In this document: one piece after another, positions 48,601 to 61,860 of the stretch | Position numbering within the stretch: the stretch's first letter is position 1 | Layout of the letters: each line of letters starts with the position of its first letter | Source of the DNA: Gordius sp. MW1 | Taxonomy: Eukaryota; Nematomorpha; Gordioida; Gordea; Gordiidae | Assembly (NCBI GenBank): GCA_964036665.1 | Contig: OZ038531.1 | Location: 8,246,168-8,310,167 of the forward strand | Reading direction: 5' to 3' | Length of the DNA stretch: 64,000 bases | Made by a program: the position numbers and the translations under genes | The notes under the pieces: model-generated | Seen by the model: the letters and a program-made list of their open reading frames with translations, nothing else | Database searches by the model: none | Told to the model about the DNA's origin: nothing

Positions 48601-51600
48601 TTAAATATTTGGCCCTCATGTATTTAGACTCTTTTTTAATAAAAACTATTAGATTCCATTATTATTATAGGCAAGGGCGTAGCCAGGATTGGATCTAGAA
48701 GGGGACACTTATGATTTGGGGAGGGGCAAAATGACGATTTTTTGAAATTTTTTTAAGGGGGCAGCCGCCCCTCCTTGCCCCCCCTCGGCTACGCCCATGT
48801 AAGTAAGGTTATATATGAATCGAATCTTCGTTTATCATTCTAGGCCCTCGGGGCAATGCGAATACATTTTGCCATCCTTTGAAAATTAATATTTGTATCG
48901 CAAACAAGTTTTATCAATTTATAGCATGATAATTAAAAATTAGCTTTTGCTCTTGATGGTTTAGTCGCCTCCAGGTGATATATCGAAAAATATGAGCTTG
49001 TGTACCTAACAAAAAATCCTTTTGTTATTTCCTAAGGCTCCGAATTGATATTATAATCATCTTTTTGTATGCATCTTCAATACTAATATCTTTTGTCCTG
49101 ATACAAAATAGGCTTTAATTTAAGTTTTAAGGTTAAATTAATGATATTGAAATTGTTTTTCTATTTGATTAGATTCATTATTAATACATGTAAACTTCGG
49201 TGCAAAACGTAAATCTATCGTCTGCGAATTATGTGATTTTTATTAAACACGCCCTATCGCTCGAATATTTTTAACGTCTCTGGTTTTTGTTGGGTTCTGG
49301 TCTTTTTTTCAAATTTCGACTAAGCTTAGAGGTCGATTCTGAAAAACAGACCAAAAAAACTTGGATCTCTTTTTATGTTTAGTCTACCAAAACCAAAGGG
49401 CGATCAAACAAAACCCAGCCGTTTTTACAAAACACTAGTAGTTAACGTCAAATATACCAAAAACAAATACAAATTTAGTTTATAAAATTTTGCCCTCCCA
49501 TAGTAAAACTAAATTTATGTTTTTCTAACCAACCATTAACCCCAGTGAAAATTAGGAGTAAATTAGATATTTTTGTTTGCTCGTCTACGACTTGGCATAC
49601 CTTTTTGGCTGAACCCCGCTTTCAAACTTCTTCGACTGATTGCCTTGCCACTGTTTGCATGTAGCACGCACTCAGAAACGATCCTTTTACCAGCTATTCC
49701 CCCAGCAAAATAAAATCTCACCTACACGTTATAAGCTTTAAAGTATAAACTGCGTTTAGCTAAACCTCGGGAAAACTACACCAAAATAAATTGACTTGCG
49801 CCGGTTATTCTTAAGTTTATTGATGTTGCAACGTTCAGATATAACCGTTTGAACCCAAACTTCGCCTCAACTAGGGCCGTAATAATTTTTTTTCATTATC
49901 TTCCGGCCCGGTCTATGATTTTATTAAAATGGATCTTATCATGGGCGTGGCCAAGATTGAAACTAGAGGGGCGCAATAAAGATTTAGGGAGGGGAAAAAT
50001 GATAATTTTTTAAAATTTAAGCCTTAATTACACAAATATTTCGAGGTTTTTTAGATTTAGAGGGGGCAGCTGCCCCCCCCCCTCCTGGCTGCCCCAATTA
50101 GACTTAAAACAAATTAAAAAGTCAAACAATTAACTTAAAAGTAAAAATATCTATTACTAAGGGTAATGGTTCTGCCAATCGCAGATTTCTAATATATCCA
50201 ATTTTTTGCCCTATCAATTGCTTTTTTAACTTCGAGTTGACCGGACCTTACATACCTCTCCTGGCAAAAATCTTTATATTATCACAATACATCTCGAATG
50301 AATTAATTTAAGATCACATTAATGCCAATATTTACAATTATAATTTTTATAGCCACTTTGAACTCGTATAAATGTTAAAAAAGATCGAGCTAATTGCAGC
50401 AGAAAGTTTATTAGCTATTATTCATTAATATGCACGTGTGGTCTGTTTTTTAAATTTTGAATAAGCCTACAGGTAGACTAAGAAAAACAGGCCAAAAAAC
50501 CTTTGGTGTGGCTGGTTATGTTTGGTCGACCAAAACCAAAGAGCGACTAAACAAAACCCAGGTCTTTTTACCACACTAGTTTGTTTATACAATGTGTTTT
50601 TGTATTAAAACACAAAAATGTTATAAAATTCAACAATTTTAATAGAACCTTATCATGCCTTTTTTCGAGATTTGACCTAAAACTTTTGCTCCATGACCTA
50701 AGATTCGGTTTTTTTTCCTAAACAGATTAAACTAAGATTTTTGGCAAGTTTTTCTAGATAGAGGCTCCTTCCTGTTTTTAACCTCGATCGGCGAGATGAT
50801 TAGATTCGCTTTTATGCCTGCATGCGACACTTAGAACCCCATGCCAACAAAATTTAAATGAAATTTGACCTCATTTGCTTATTTTTGAGTTTATATTGAT
50901 GTCACTTTAAAATGTTTGCCAACGCAATGAGCCTATTTTTATATTAAATTGCGAGTCATTTTTAATATTTTTTATAATCTAAGTAACGCTTGTTCATAAC
51001 TTTTAAGAAAGATTTTTAGACTGGCTCGATAAAAAGTCCTTTTTAAATTTGCAATAATATTTATCGGAAGGCTCGATGAGAAGATTTGGTATGTATGGCT
51101 ATATGGATGCTCAAAAATTTTTAAATTAAAAATTAAATACTTTATTAGATGTAAAACCGCTTTAAATTATTTTAAATAAATTTAAATTTTGCGCTCGCCC
51201 CACTTCTTTGATGTTGGCGCTAAACAATTTAATAGCCGCATGACGTTTTTTTTCCTCGAAACAAAATCCAGAGGCGAGAAAGTCTTTTATGATAATCCTC
51301 GAAGGCCAAATGTTTTATCTTCAAATTGCATTTAATTAAATATTAATTTGATCATGCTAAAACGTTATGGGAATGTGAACCAATATTTTAATCTTTTTAC
51401 ACCCCTCCATCAAAATCCACAAATTATGAATTAAAGAATTGTAGAAATTTTGTTATTGAAACGCCTTTCTGTTGCATTTCGATTGACAATCTTTTTGGTT
51501 GAAATTTTGTGGGTGCGGTTTTGAAACACTAAGCCGTTTATTTTGGGGAGAATTGGGGGGGGGGGGGTGGTGTATTATTTATGTAAATAATCAAAGTAAC

Positions 51601-54600
51601 TCGTCTATATGCGAAAGCAAAATAAAAGTTTCCATAGCCTTTATATTAAAAAATAGCAAGTTGGATAGGACGGACTATTATAGGTAAAGTCTAAGGGCCT
51701 GTCTTAATATCGGCTTTTGCTGCGCAGCAAAAATCGTCGTACCGGTTATAACATAGCCGTGTCTTAACTTCAAATTCAAAGCAGAGCAGATTAGCATTTC
51801 AGACGCATAACATAACAGCGATTTCGTGAGATGCAAAATTTTTCCTAAGCTTAAATGTTGTAAGTTTTTAAATTTTTAAGAATCAGCAAGGTTGTTATTT
51901 AATCTCAAGAGTTGAGATAAACAAAAAACATTTTTGACTATAAAAAAACAAAATATCAATAATTACAGCGGAGTTTGACCCATGTAAATGAATCTATTTA
52001 GACAGAGATAAATACGCGCGATTTGAATCTGAATCCGATATTAAGACAAGCCCTAAGGCGTATAAAGTTTGAAAAGACCATTTGAAGTTTGGGATCGGGG
52101 ATCTCTTTACCACCCGAGCCACTTCCATCTTTAATTTTAAGTGTTATCCCATTAGGGTCTCGTCTCGTCTTGTCTTGTCCTATCCAAATTGTTGGTTCAT
52201 AATGAAAAATTACATAATTCTGGTGTTTGATATATTTTTTATACGTGCTTGCTTGAAAAATGAACGCATTTACATTATGCCGATATTTACACTAATAGCT
52301 TGATAAACTCTTATGTATTCGCGCATATAAATTGTTGCTGTAAACAAACTTCATCTTGAAAATCGTCGTAAATTTTATGTGGCGATGGATTGTATTGGTT
52401 AGTGTTGTAAAACGCTGGGTTTTGTTTGTTTGACTTTTAGTTTTAGCCGACTAAGCATAACCAACAACCAAAGGTTTTAATCTGTTTTTTTTTATCAGCA
52501 AAACCGTTAGTTTACGTTTAGTCGATTAAGCGAAACCCAGCCGTTTTTACAACACTAGTAGGTCAATAATCATTGACTTTAAAACTTGTAACAACCCATT
52601 CTAATTATTATAATAAAAATTTAGCAGAATTCATTTCACATAAAAGAGGCAATTGAATGAACGTGACGCTAAAAATTTAACTTATTTAGAAATTATTTTA
52701 TATTTCTATACCTCTATTTTAATTCTAAAGGGCTCAAGTTATGATAAAATCCGATGTGATTTGTACTTTTATATTAAAATAGATATATAATGCATAGCCG
52801 TTACCATTATAAGCAACAATTCCAAATCATCTATAATTAAGTTTTTCAGATGGATGTCAAAATGTTGTGAATTGACCAATCTATTTGTTTATGTGTCGTA
52901 GGCTTACCCCGGCACGTATATGAATCGACGGAATTCGCACAGTCAACTAGGCACTTACTCAATGATTGTGCCGGCGAAAATGTCGTAACAATAGTGGATT
53001 TAGACTCTGATCGGTGCACTTTTTACGACGCAAACCTTCAAAATCCAAGCCAACATCAGGGTCCAACCTGTAATCAAGTTCCCGCCTTCGTTATCGCTAA
53101 CTTAAAAAAACGATTGTTGCCCAAATTTAGCTCACCCTCTGCCACAGTTTTGCCCGGGAGCATTCATATAGGAGAAGCCTTCTTGCTGGCTATGGTCGAC
53201 CTCGTGGGAGATTATAGGTAGTAGAGATTTTAACGAATAAGTTAAGTTGTATTTTAATTGTGCCAATTCGTCAGGGTTTTTAATTAATATTTTCGTTTAA
53301 AATAAACTCAGAAATGTTCGATTCATTTGGTTTTAGGTAAGAAAGTGGGAGGAAAACAATGTTTAGGGCTAACCCATTCTCCAGGGGAAAAATTTTATCT
53401 TGCTTCTTCCCTCAGTATACTATAATTTTAAAATGCCCTTTTTCCTGTTTATGAAACCTAAAATTTTGGAACTACTTCCCTTAATCCGACGAGGCCATTG
53501 CCAACTTTCCACTTAAGTTTTAGATTTGTTTTTTTATCAATAAGGTTAATTAATTATTTCATTTTAGTTGCAATCGACTGAGTTGTATTGTCCACTGGAG
53601 ATCAGTCAGGTCCGTATGATTTTTTAGCCTGCCAAACAGAAGTCTAAAACTATTTTTAAGTTTAGTTTTACACAAAATCAAGTAAATAGAGTTAATACTT
53701 TTTTATAATTTCTAGAAATGGATTGGCTTTCGAACCTGGAACCGAAATTAGCTTCCAACCAGATACTTTGCTCCGCGCTTGTAGACCAAGTGCGAGAACC
53801 TGCTTGGAACAAATCCTGAAAACGCAAATGTTCGAACAAGTAGCGCCCGCTAGTGTTTTTTTTGCTTGTTTGCTGTTTTAGGTTTCATTATTAAAGTGTA
53901 GTAAAAATGTCAAGTTTTTCAAATGCGAGTGACTAAATATTTAAGAATATTTAGGAATTTTTTAATGAAATAAGTTTGGGTATTTGAACTTATTTACCAA
54001 TTAATTTGCTTTTAAAATTAAATCCTGATTTGAAAAACGTTGTGCCGTTTTATAGACTTTGCTAATTATTTTTTGTATTGAATTAGGTTTATATTCGATC
54101 TTAATGATGGATCCGAGTAAATTCCTATAATCCAGCATGGCAATCGAAGGATTTTAAACTCGAAATATATAAACGTCGTTTAATTGAAATTGATTTTGTC
54201 AACTTTTCATTTACCTAAACAACAATCTATTTTTTAATGAATTAATTTCTCTAATCACCTAGTTTATCAGCGAACGCTTGCAACTTCTAAATTCTGGATA
54301 CGGGTTCGACGACGTGTTCGAGCGAGAAGTCAATATAGGGGAGACGGAGAATAACAAATTTTCACAAATGCAGAAGTACAAGGATTGGTTGGGATACATG
54401 AAGGTTAAATTCGATTGAAATTTTGTGTAAATTTCATAATTATTATTGTCATGTTTGTACATATATGAAAGATGAATGATTTAATTTTGAAATCAATTAA
54501 TGAATTGGTAGAAAGGAGTTTTTGGTTTTTTAATACGTTTGGAAGGTACTAAATCAAAAATTGAAGCTAAATCTTTCGCCTTATTAAGAAGAATTTGATA

Positions 54601-57600
54601 GTGATCCTCATTTCTAATATCATTTAAAGTTAATATTAGGCAATTAACCGTTGAAATTGCTTTTATTAAACAAATATTTGGGCTTTATATTATAATTAAA
54701 AGTTATATTTAAAAACAAATAATTATAATCTTCATATTTTTTCTTAATTATGATAAAATAAAATGGCTTTCTGGGCCCAGGGGCCCAAGATTTTTCCCTT
54801 GGGGGGGGGGGGGGGGGTTCATGGGGCCCGCTAGCTACGCCACTGTTTGAGATATTATTTCTGTTTTAGACCTTAAATGGGAGTTTAGTAGAAATTATTG
54901 TTCAACCTTATTTTCAACAATTATAATTTATTTTAAGACTCTTTATGGATGTCGATTTTAGAAATAAACATTAAGCTAAGTTGTTTTTTATAAATAAAAT
55001 ATGCTTGAGGGAATGATGATTAATTATAAAATCTATTTCATTGCATGTTTTATGGCAGAGCGAGGGAGATTTTTACTTGAAAAGTTTGAAAAATCGAACT
55101 AGCACCACCTCCGTTACGCTCCTCAAAAACGTCCCAACCCTGGACTGGGCCTATTCTAACATGAAGAGCAAAGGAAAATCGGCCTACAATATGGTTCGAC
55201 TCTTGAAACCCTTCAACAATAATGCATCATCGTCTCAGACCGCTAAAAAAGCGCGTGAAATTTTGCCAGAAAAGGTAGGGAACAAAGCAAATAACCATAA
55301 ATATTTGATATTTGCTGGCTTGCTAAACCCCTCCCACAAGACATTTTTTGCTCGCCTTAACATCCTCGGATTCTTAATACGGTTTTGGTTATAATATACA
55401 TACGTCCATAACATAAAAAGTATTGGCCCAATAGTTAAAATTTTCAGAAAGTATATAATATATGAGGCCCACAGCCTCACGGCCTCACCAAAAATTATCC
55501 AAATCTGAGATGGTCGTTCGAAAGCGTTTTAATTTGTCTTGAAAATTGCCCATGTAATTAGTCAGAATTTGAATTAATTCAGGGTTGGCGTTTTGCTAGA
55601 GGGATGAGCTTTTGAGTCTTTCGACTTTTAACCTAGATCTTATTATAGGCATGGAAAAGAGGTGAAACAAAGTGTTATCTTTTAGTAATTAAATAGTAGC
55701 GATAATAATTATTGCGTGGCGTGCAATTCAATTTAATAAATGCGATAATTAAAATCTTTTACCCCCTTTATCTGATTTCTAAACAATTGCACACCATGTG
55801 TTTTCATTATTTAGCGTCATCTCCAACAAAGCCAATTTAAAGGCCTTAATGGTTGGTAGTATGCTCTACTCCTCTTATTATAATATATCTTTTTTTGGAT
55901 AACTTTTAAACATATAACTATTAATGAGTTAAGTAGGTATAATCTGCCATAAACTATCAGTTGTAACATCATTTAACATAACCATTATATTTTTATACTT
56001 ACACACAAATTAGGGGACCGAGTTTTACTGCGATTTCATCCAAAACGACCTGACACCTAACGGTCAAAATGGAATTATTGGGCATTCAGCGACTCAGCCC
56101 AAAAGGTCAGGAGTTGTGCGAAACTTTTCGAAAGCAGTTGCCGAATCTAAATCATTACCCTATAATTGGAAATCGGGTCGACATTCGTTGGGGCCCAACG
56201 ACATATACGGTGGGACATCTAAAGAATCGTCAACGTTTGAGAAGTGATAATTTTGATACTAATTTTTAAAGTTGTTTTTGTTAAGGGGCTTTGGGGCTTA
56301 GTGGTATAGGTTTTGTCTTTAAATCAAGAGCTCGCGGTTCAAATCCCGCTCACGGCACTTTTTTTTCAAAAGATGTAAAAATCACATCGACAACACTAGT
56401 GATGTGTATTAGCGCGTCTTAATAGACTTACGCTGTTTAAAGGAGAAAACCATCATCATCAAAACAGTCTATCGTGAGAAGCGCATTCCTAGCGTAAAGT
56501 TCCTTTTTCATTAAGAATCCCCTCCCCTATGGTCATAAATCCTATATAAAATTACTATAGGTTAAACGTCGTTGATTTTATAGCACCACCACACGTGCCG
56601 TATTTTCAAACCACACAAAACCTAACCTATTTTAGCATTTTACATTATTATTATCACGGCTGTTATTTATGCCTGTTGGCAATTACAAGATGTGAAATTT
56701 GGGACACTAATTCATAAAGTGTGTAATATATAGCGCAGATATTTAGCTTTTTTATCATGGACTTAATTGAACAAGTTTAAAATAATATATATATATATTC
56801 CCCTATTATCTACTCAAAACTCTATGAAAACATAATATATTACTTGTACATTTAAATTCTTAAAAAGAAGAGGAGACTATAGCTTATATAGTATGGCTAT
56901 TTATGCGCACCATAATATCACTCTAGTAAGCCCGTTGGCACCCCCCCCCCCGGCACGCCCCTTACATCACTAATCAACACCGCTGTCAGGCCTGGATAGC
57001 CGAGCCTCACCCTTCATCCAATCCCTAAAAAACTGACCATCAAGTGTGACAAACAGCCATAGAGAAAGTTGTTTTGTTAGTTTTTGTCCCTCCATATTAA
57101 TATCTGCACTTAAATATGGCCGGTTTTAATATCCAGTGGAAAGCAAAGCAACTCTATCTATAGAGGCGCCTTTATTAATTTACATTGAAATCTAAATTCT
57201 GTCTAACCTGGCGTGGGGTTGGTATTAAATTTCTAAGGGCACTATTTAAGAAATGATTTGGATATCTACTTTTTCCTATAAGCCTCACTTTCTCCCTTTA
57301 GAAGCGATTTTTGTATAAATTGGGGTTGGGTCAGGATTTTAATCTTGGTCATGTTGTTCTAAAATTTGGTTTCAAAAATGTGATTTGATTTTTTGATTTT
57401 TTTAACATACAAACTATGTATACTGTCTGATGAGGACGAACTTGAACCAATAAAGTTGAGCACTATAATAATGTTGGTCTGATCGGGGCGGGCACACGTT
57501 TGGAATTATGGAATCTAACTTACATATTTTTTCTTCTATTTCTTTTGTATATTTTTTAACTAACCGCGTACTCGTGTAAAGACATTAATCAGTGGGACTA

Positions 57601-60129
57601 TAGTATCAAAGGCTGTTTTTGTTGTAAAATAAAATGCCGCTTTGACAAAAACGACTTTGAGTATCTCATTTAGGTCATGCGACATTATTGAGATGCCACA
57701 AATTTTTTAAGCGACCTCAAGCACTGAAACAACATTCACCTGACATTTTAATTTTTAGCTTATTTGAAATTTAATATTTCACAAAAATACTAAGATATCT
57801 CATTTTTACTACCGTTTGATGAACTAGCTCGAGTAATAATTTCGGGGCTAGGTTTCGTTTGATTAATGATAATAATAATTACTTGCTTTATTATTTCCGC
57901 ATGTTGATACATTTCTCTTATAAGTCTTTACGAATTTTGAGCTATTGACTTAGGAAAGTTACTATTTGGATAAAGATTTTTGTTAAAGAATATGTATATA
58001 ATTATTAATTGCATTAATATCACCCTAAAATATTATTTGTCTTGAAAGCCAAATTTATTTTGTGTCACAATTGCAATTATAAGTAAATCGTAAATGAGAT
58101 GGATGCCTGCTTAAGATTTAAAGGGGGGGGGGGTCACGACATATTTAATTTCCAAGTAAATTTTTTGGTGCGGGAAATTATAAGCCTTTAAAAATATAAC
58201 GGGTTAAACTATATTACAGTTTCACCCTGAGGGGTAAGAAGAGTGAGTGCCTTCCTCCTACGCATCATTTTACAAACAAAATATGTATGTGGGGTCGGTG
58301 AAAGGAATTGTAAACTCTTTGACCCGATTACTTCATATCTTTATCTTTCTTTTGTATGTCAAACTCATTTAACCTTATTCGCTCCACTACTACTGGAATA
58401 TTGGTTAAGACTGTTTTTTTAGTTGATAAAATTATATATATATTGTTTTTAAATGATATAAATGTTTGGACATTGAGAGTTGTATTCTAGAGATGTACTA
58501 ATAATGGCACAATTTTTGATATTTCATTTTTGTCCCATTCCATTTTTTCATAAATTGGTATTTTGATTTTTTAATAAATAAGCCTTTTAATAAGTTTCGC
58601 AAACAACACATTTATGTGGGATGTATATGGGCATTATTGCACGGGCATAGCCAGGATCTTGAATAAAAAGGGGAAAAATTTAAGGAGACGATAAGTTTTT
58701 ATTTTTGATAATTAATCTTTAACATGGGCGTGCAGCCAGGTTTTGAATTAGGGGGGGGGGGGGGGGCAAAACGTTTAAATGTTCAATTAGGGAGGGGCAA
58801 AACATAATTTTTTTTAATTTTTAAGGGTTTTTGCATTCAAATTTTCTTTTTCGTCATTCAGGGGGGGGGCCTGGCTACGTACATGATCTCTAATATCATT
58901 TAAGGGACAAAAGTGGAGAGTGCTGCTCCCCCCTAGGGCATGCACTCTACCATGTTTATGATTATTATGTAAGACGAGCGACATGCCATTTAATAATATA
59001 TCCGGCTTGCGGTCATTTTAGTCCCTTCCGAAGATCATGAAATTACTTAATGTCTTCAGCCATCAAAGTATAATTACTGCCACCTTCGCCTCAAAAAGTT
59101 TTCCACTGAAGTTTATTTTGCTGCTAAAAGTAATTTATTTTATAATGAGGAACCTATTTATTTATAAGAGAGGGGGATATATATTAGCTATAAAGTTTGC
59201 AAAGGTATTACGAGGTTTTTTATAGTCCCTTTTTTACTTGAGCTCATTGTTCATTTACTAATGATTTTTGCGATATAAAAGCACCAGCTATTTTTTATCT
59301 CTTTATTCTTTAGCCTTGAGTGATAATGATGGGGGAGAAGAAGAAATCTTTAGGAATGATACTATTTTCTATACGTCCATGTGCATTCAATTAGGAACAC
59401 TCCCGATTACGGAGTATACACATCTTTTTTTATACCCCGTACCCGCATTTTGACTAATGCGTTTTTCGTGGAATTTCTCCCTCTCTTCACATCTCAAATG
59501 CACGTCGTCACTAGTAGGCGTAACAACACTACTCATGCGCGCGTTTCAATAAAAGCACCTTTTTCCACGCCACAGTTTTGCGCTTAATTGCTAAAGCACT
59601 TTTTACCGTAGGGGGAGATAGGTAGGGGGAAACATGCCTATGATGCCAAAGGTAGGCTAAAATAAGATCTTTTCACTTCTTATCATGGGCATAGCCAAGG
59701 GAGGGGGGGGGGAGGGTAAGGGAGGGCGGCTGCCCCCCTCTAAATCTAGATTTTGTTAAAATTTATTAAAATTATGACTAAAATTTGGAAAATTATCATT
59801 TGCCCCCCCCTCCCCCTCTAATCCCAAAGCTGGCTACGACCATACTTTTTATCCTACCGCCCGCCCCTTTGCCAACTAGCATGATTCCACTATTTAGAGG
59901 GGCACGCGTTTCGCCTTCAATTATTCCCCTTACTTTTGCATACATCACCTCTCGTTCATTTTCCACCTGTTTGCACCCTTACCTCCCCCTCTCTTTGTTT
60001 GTACATTGCGCTTGCGCTTTATGGAGGTGGAGGGGCCAGGAGACAGGCAACATGCATTGTTATGCTATCACATCACTTTCTTCTCCGCAGCATTGCACAC
60101 TCGGTTGCTTCGCTTAGCATTATCGTCAC

Positions 60130-60167
<38 letters not shown>

Positions 60168-61860
60168 AATTACTCAGAATTACCGAGCCCGCCTCACTCA
60201 ATGTTATATTAAATTTATCTTCACGAGCAACCACGAATTATTCTTTGCGTTGTCAATAAATACAGTGCTCGCTTATTATTTCTATATCTCGACGGGTCAC
60301 CTCGCTCCTAATATTCGATCGATTTTTATTCGCCTCACCGCAATATCATAGCGCGATCTCACACCTTAGCTGGACATTGCGAGATTATCATTCCCGAGCA
60401 GATTAATCTTTTACCCTTCCCTACACGAGTTCTAGCTTTATATTTTCTCATTTTCCGTACCCGGATATTGCTAAGGGGTAACGAGCCCGAGGTAAGATAA
60501 CAAGTCGCTGTAAAACTGCTTACTTACCCTCAATTTTTTCATTTTTTGCGCTTTTCAAACGCAGTCACCCTGTGTTATTTGATACCGATATTTGATTTAC
60601 ATTTATATCACAAATCGTCGATTGGAGAACGGTTTTCTCCTAAGCCCCTGGCTATTTATAATTATGCTGCTCGCGTTTACAACTTATGTTTGCACAAGGT
60701 ATTAATCAACTCTAACACGGGAGACTGATTCCGTTTGTACCTAATTTGGCTTAGTTTAGCAGCAAATAAATTCTTTTCAGTTATTCCATCCTACTTCATT
60801 TTTTCTATTTGCATTCAAATAGTAAACGCGAAAACGGCATGGTTTTAATTCCCCAAGATACTCCTGACAGACAAATGGGCCTCGATCGAGATCCGCATTT
60901 ACCTTCAAATCAAAATTTTGCGAATGGGACGAATCAGGTAGTTATTAGTTATTCTAAATATGTTTGCTGTTTGTTGAATTACTTTCGCAAGTTTTAGTAA
61001 ATATGCCTTACTAAATTATACTTAGTTCTATTATTGTTTAATATAAAAATGTTGAATGAAATTTAGACGGTTAATCTCCATGCGTTATAAAATTAGATAG
61101 AAAACGTTTTATGCTATATTAGTTAAGACACATAAAATTGAGTTGATATATTTTGACATTCAAAAATAGTTGCATGTGTATACTTTTTAAATTTATAAAA
61201 TATCGCCAAAATCATAAAACACTTCAATTTTCACTAAACTATGAGTTTGGCATAGCAAAGTTTGAGCCATCTTATACCTATTGTTAGCTTTAACGTATAT
61301 CCAATTAAACTGGTCAACTTATTTTGAAATAAGTGTTATTTTTTAATGCATATTCTTTTATGAATTTAAATTGGTAGCCACGTGTTAATGGATCTAACGC
61401 TTGCAACGGTCTCCCTAAATTACCCTCTCCACAAAACAAGCCACGACGTAGGCATTGTCGTAAAGCCGTAGCTCAATCGCTCATAGACTTAGACTCCACG
61501 CCCAGCGGACCTGATTTGGGCCGATTAGCTGCTGATCGGCTACTCGAAGAATTTGGGAATATCGATTTTAACGATTATAAAGATTCCCCCAATGCAAACA
61601 ACGTTCACTGCCTACCCAACATAACAAGATTTGCGCAAAATGGAATTTACCAAAATTCTTCTAATCCCACTCCCAAACCTTCCCTCAATGGCTATAACCC
61701 TGTACCTGTAACGGGACGACTCAATGGTTTGGCTAATGGACACTCGACTGAAGCGAATTCAACGGTCCCCAAGGATTATTTAACGACATTGCTTCCAAAT
61801 CATAGAATAGGACCCTCCCAAGCAAAGCAATACCAGCAGAGCTGGGAAACTTTTGATTGA
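45658..61860 (+). CDS. DENND1: DENND1 (connecdenn), nine exons
   Basis: DENND1 proteins activate Rab35 by nucleotide exchange and link it to clathrin/AP-2 endocytosis. Exons: 45658-46264, 47825-48064, 52902-53217, 53716-53839, 54263-54403, 55059-55274, 56014-56243, 60823-60937, 61378-61860. All junctions are GT/AG and in phase, giving 823 residues (human DENND1B and C are near 775-801). uDENN: SSRIKDFNGSHIFENVI, LFPPHLDDKLKTIIPEFALP, FGFCHM, ILSYRPWYTPFYKLL. DENN: SMLYERRVILVSSKLNRLSS (226 on), WQHIFIPILPQKLIE, APIPFLIG. dDENN: FLLAMVDLVGDYRN, then LQLLNSGYGFDDVFERE. The C-terminal tail is unstructured, with a clathrin box LIDLD (698-702) and a final WETFD (819-823). The start is uncertain because an acceptor-like site lies just upstream. 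Introns 2 and 7, over 4.5 kb each, are full of small transposons. Confidence 0.93.
48231..48252 (+). repeat. (GAGT)n microsatellite
   Basis: Five GAGT units in DENND1 intron 2, just after a TTAATTGCTACGCAATTTATGG stretch that resembles the motif of the 40.3-41.8 kb array. Confidence 0.8.
48672..48799. mobile_element. Small hAT-like MITE (GTAGCC family) in DENND1 intron 2
   Basis: The ends are CAAGGGCGTAGCCAGGATTGG and CTCGGCTACGCCCATG. It is 128 bp and internally shortened. No good target duplication is visible. Confidence 0.72.
49279..49435. mobile_element. TA-site MITE copy, left end worn
   Basis: The right end AAACCCAGCCGTTTTTAC and the ACCAAAACCAAAGG block match the copies at 13986 and 52402. 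The left terminus is decayed; its coordinate is approximate. Confidence 0.6.
49940..50095. mobile_element. Small hAT-like MITE (GTAGCC family) in DENND1 intron 2
   Basis: The left end is CATGGGCGTGGCCAAGATTG and the right end is a worn CCTGGCTGCCCCAATT. Inner blocks AGAGGGGGCAGCTGCCCCC match the other copies. The right end is approximate. Confidence 0.68.
50434..50576. mobile_element. TA-site MITE copy, decayed
   Basis: GGTCGACCAAAACCAAAGAG and AAACAAAACCCAGGTC followed by ACCACACTA match the family. The left end is worn and approximate. Confidence 0.55.
52402..52555. mobile_element. TA-site MITE, well preserved, in DENND1 intron 2
   Basis: Left GTGTTGTAAAACGCTGGGTT and right AACCCAGCCGTTTTTACAAC form a terminal inverted repeat of about 20 bp. 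TA flanks at 52400-52401 and 52556-52557. It is 154 bp, non-coding. Confidence 0.8.
56284..56463 (+). ncRNA. tRNA-like SINE or pseudo-tRNA in DENND1 intron 7
   Basis: Box A-like GGCTTAGTGG at 56295-56304 and a perfect box B GGTTCAAATCC at 56336-56346 give an internal Pol III promoter. The sequence then ends CTCACGGCA like a tRNA 3' end, with a T-run at 56359-56366. Arm pairing is poor, so it is not a normal tRNA. About 85 bp further downstream is a (CAT)n tail at 56451-56460, which would suit a SINE mobilised by an RTE-type element. If the T-run terminates transcription, only the first part is a unit. Confidence 0.45.
58723..58885. mobile_element. Small hAT-like MITE (GTAGCC family) in DENND1 intron 7
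   Basis: The ends are CATGGGCGTGCAGCCAGG and CCTGGCTACGTACATG. The flanks ATCTTTAA (58715-58722) and ATCTCTAA (58886-58893) match in 7 of 8 positions. It contains long G-runs. A more decayed relative starts near 58639. Confidence 0.8.
59684..59844. mobile_element. Small hAT-like MITE (GTAGCC family) in DENND1 intron 7
   Basis: The ends are CATGGGCATAGCCA and TGGCTACGACCATA. The flanks CTTCTTAT (59676-59683) and CTTTTTAT (59845-59852) match in 7 of 8 positions. It is 161 bp. Confidence 0.82.
60131..60165. repeat. Poly(C) tract of 35
   Basis: A run of 35 C within a stretch (59400-60720) that is less AT-rich than the rest of intron 7. Length in such runs is unreliable in assemblies. Open frames across it encode polyproline and are not genes. 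Confidence 0.9.

Noticed and set aside
55815-55859. Possible extra DENND1 exon (RHLQQSQFKGLNGW then stop)
   Set aside because: It follows an acceptor-like AG, but including it breaks the phase of the next exon. Skipping it keeps phase 0 between 55274 and 56014. It could at most be an alternative last exon.
57427-57434. CTGATGAG, the start of a hammerhead ribozyme core
   Set aside because: No GAAA segment with pairing stems follows at a workable distance.
59785-60259. Pro-rich open frames
   Set aside because: They arise from a MITE and the 35-base C-run in an intron; there is no conserved domain.
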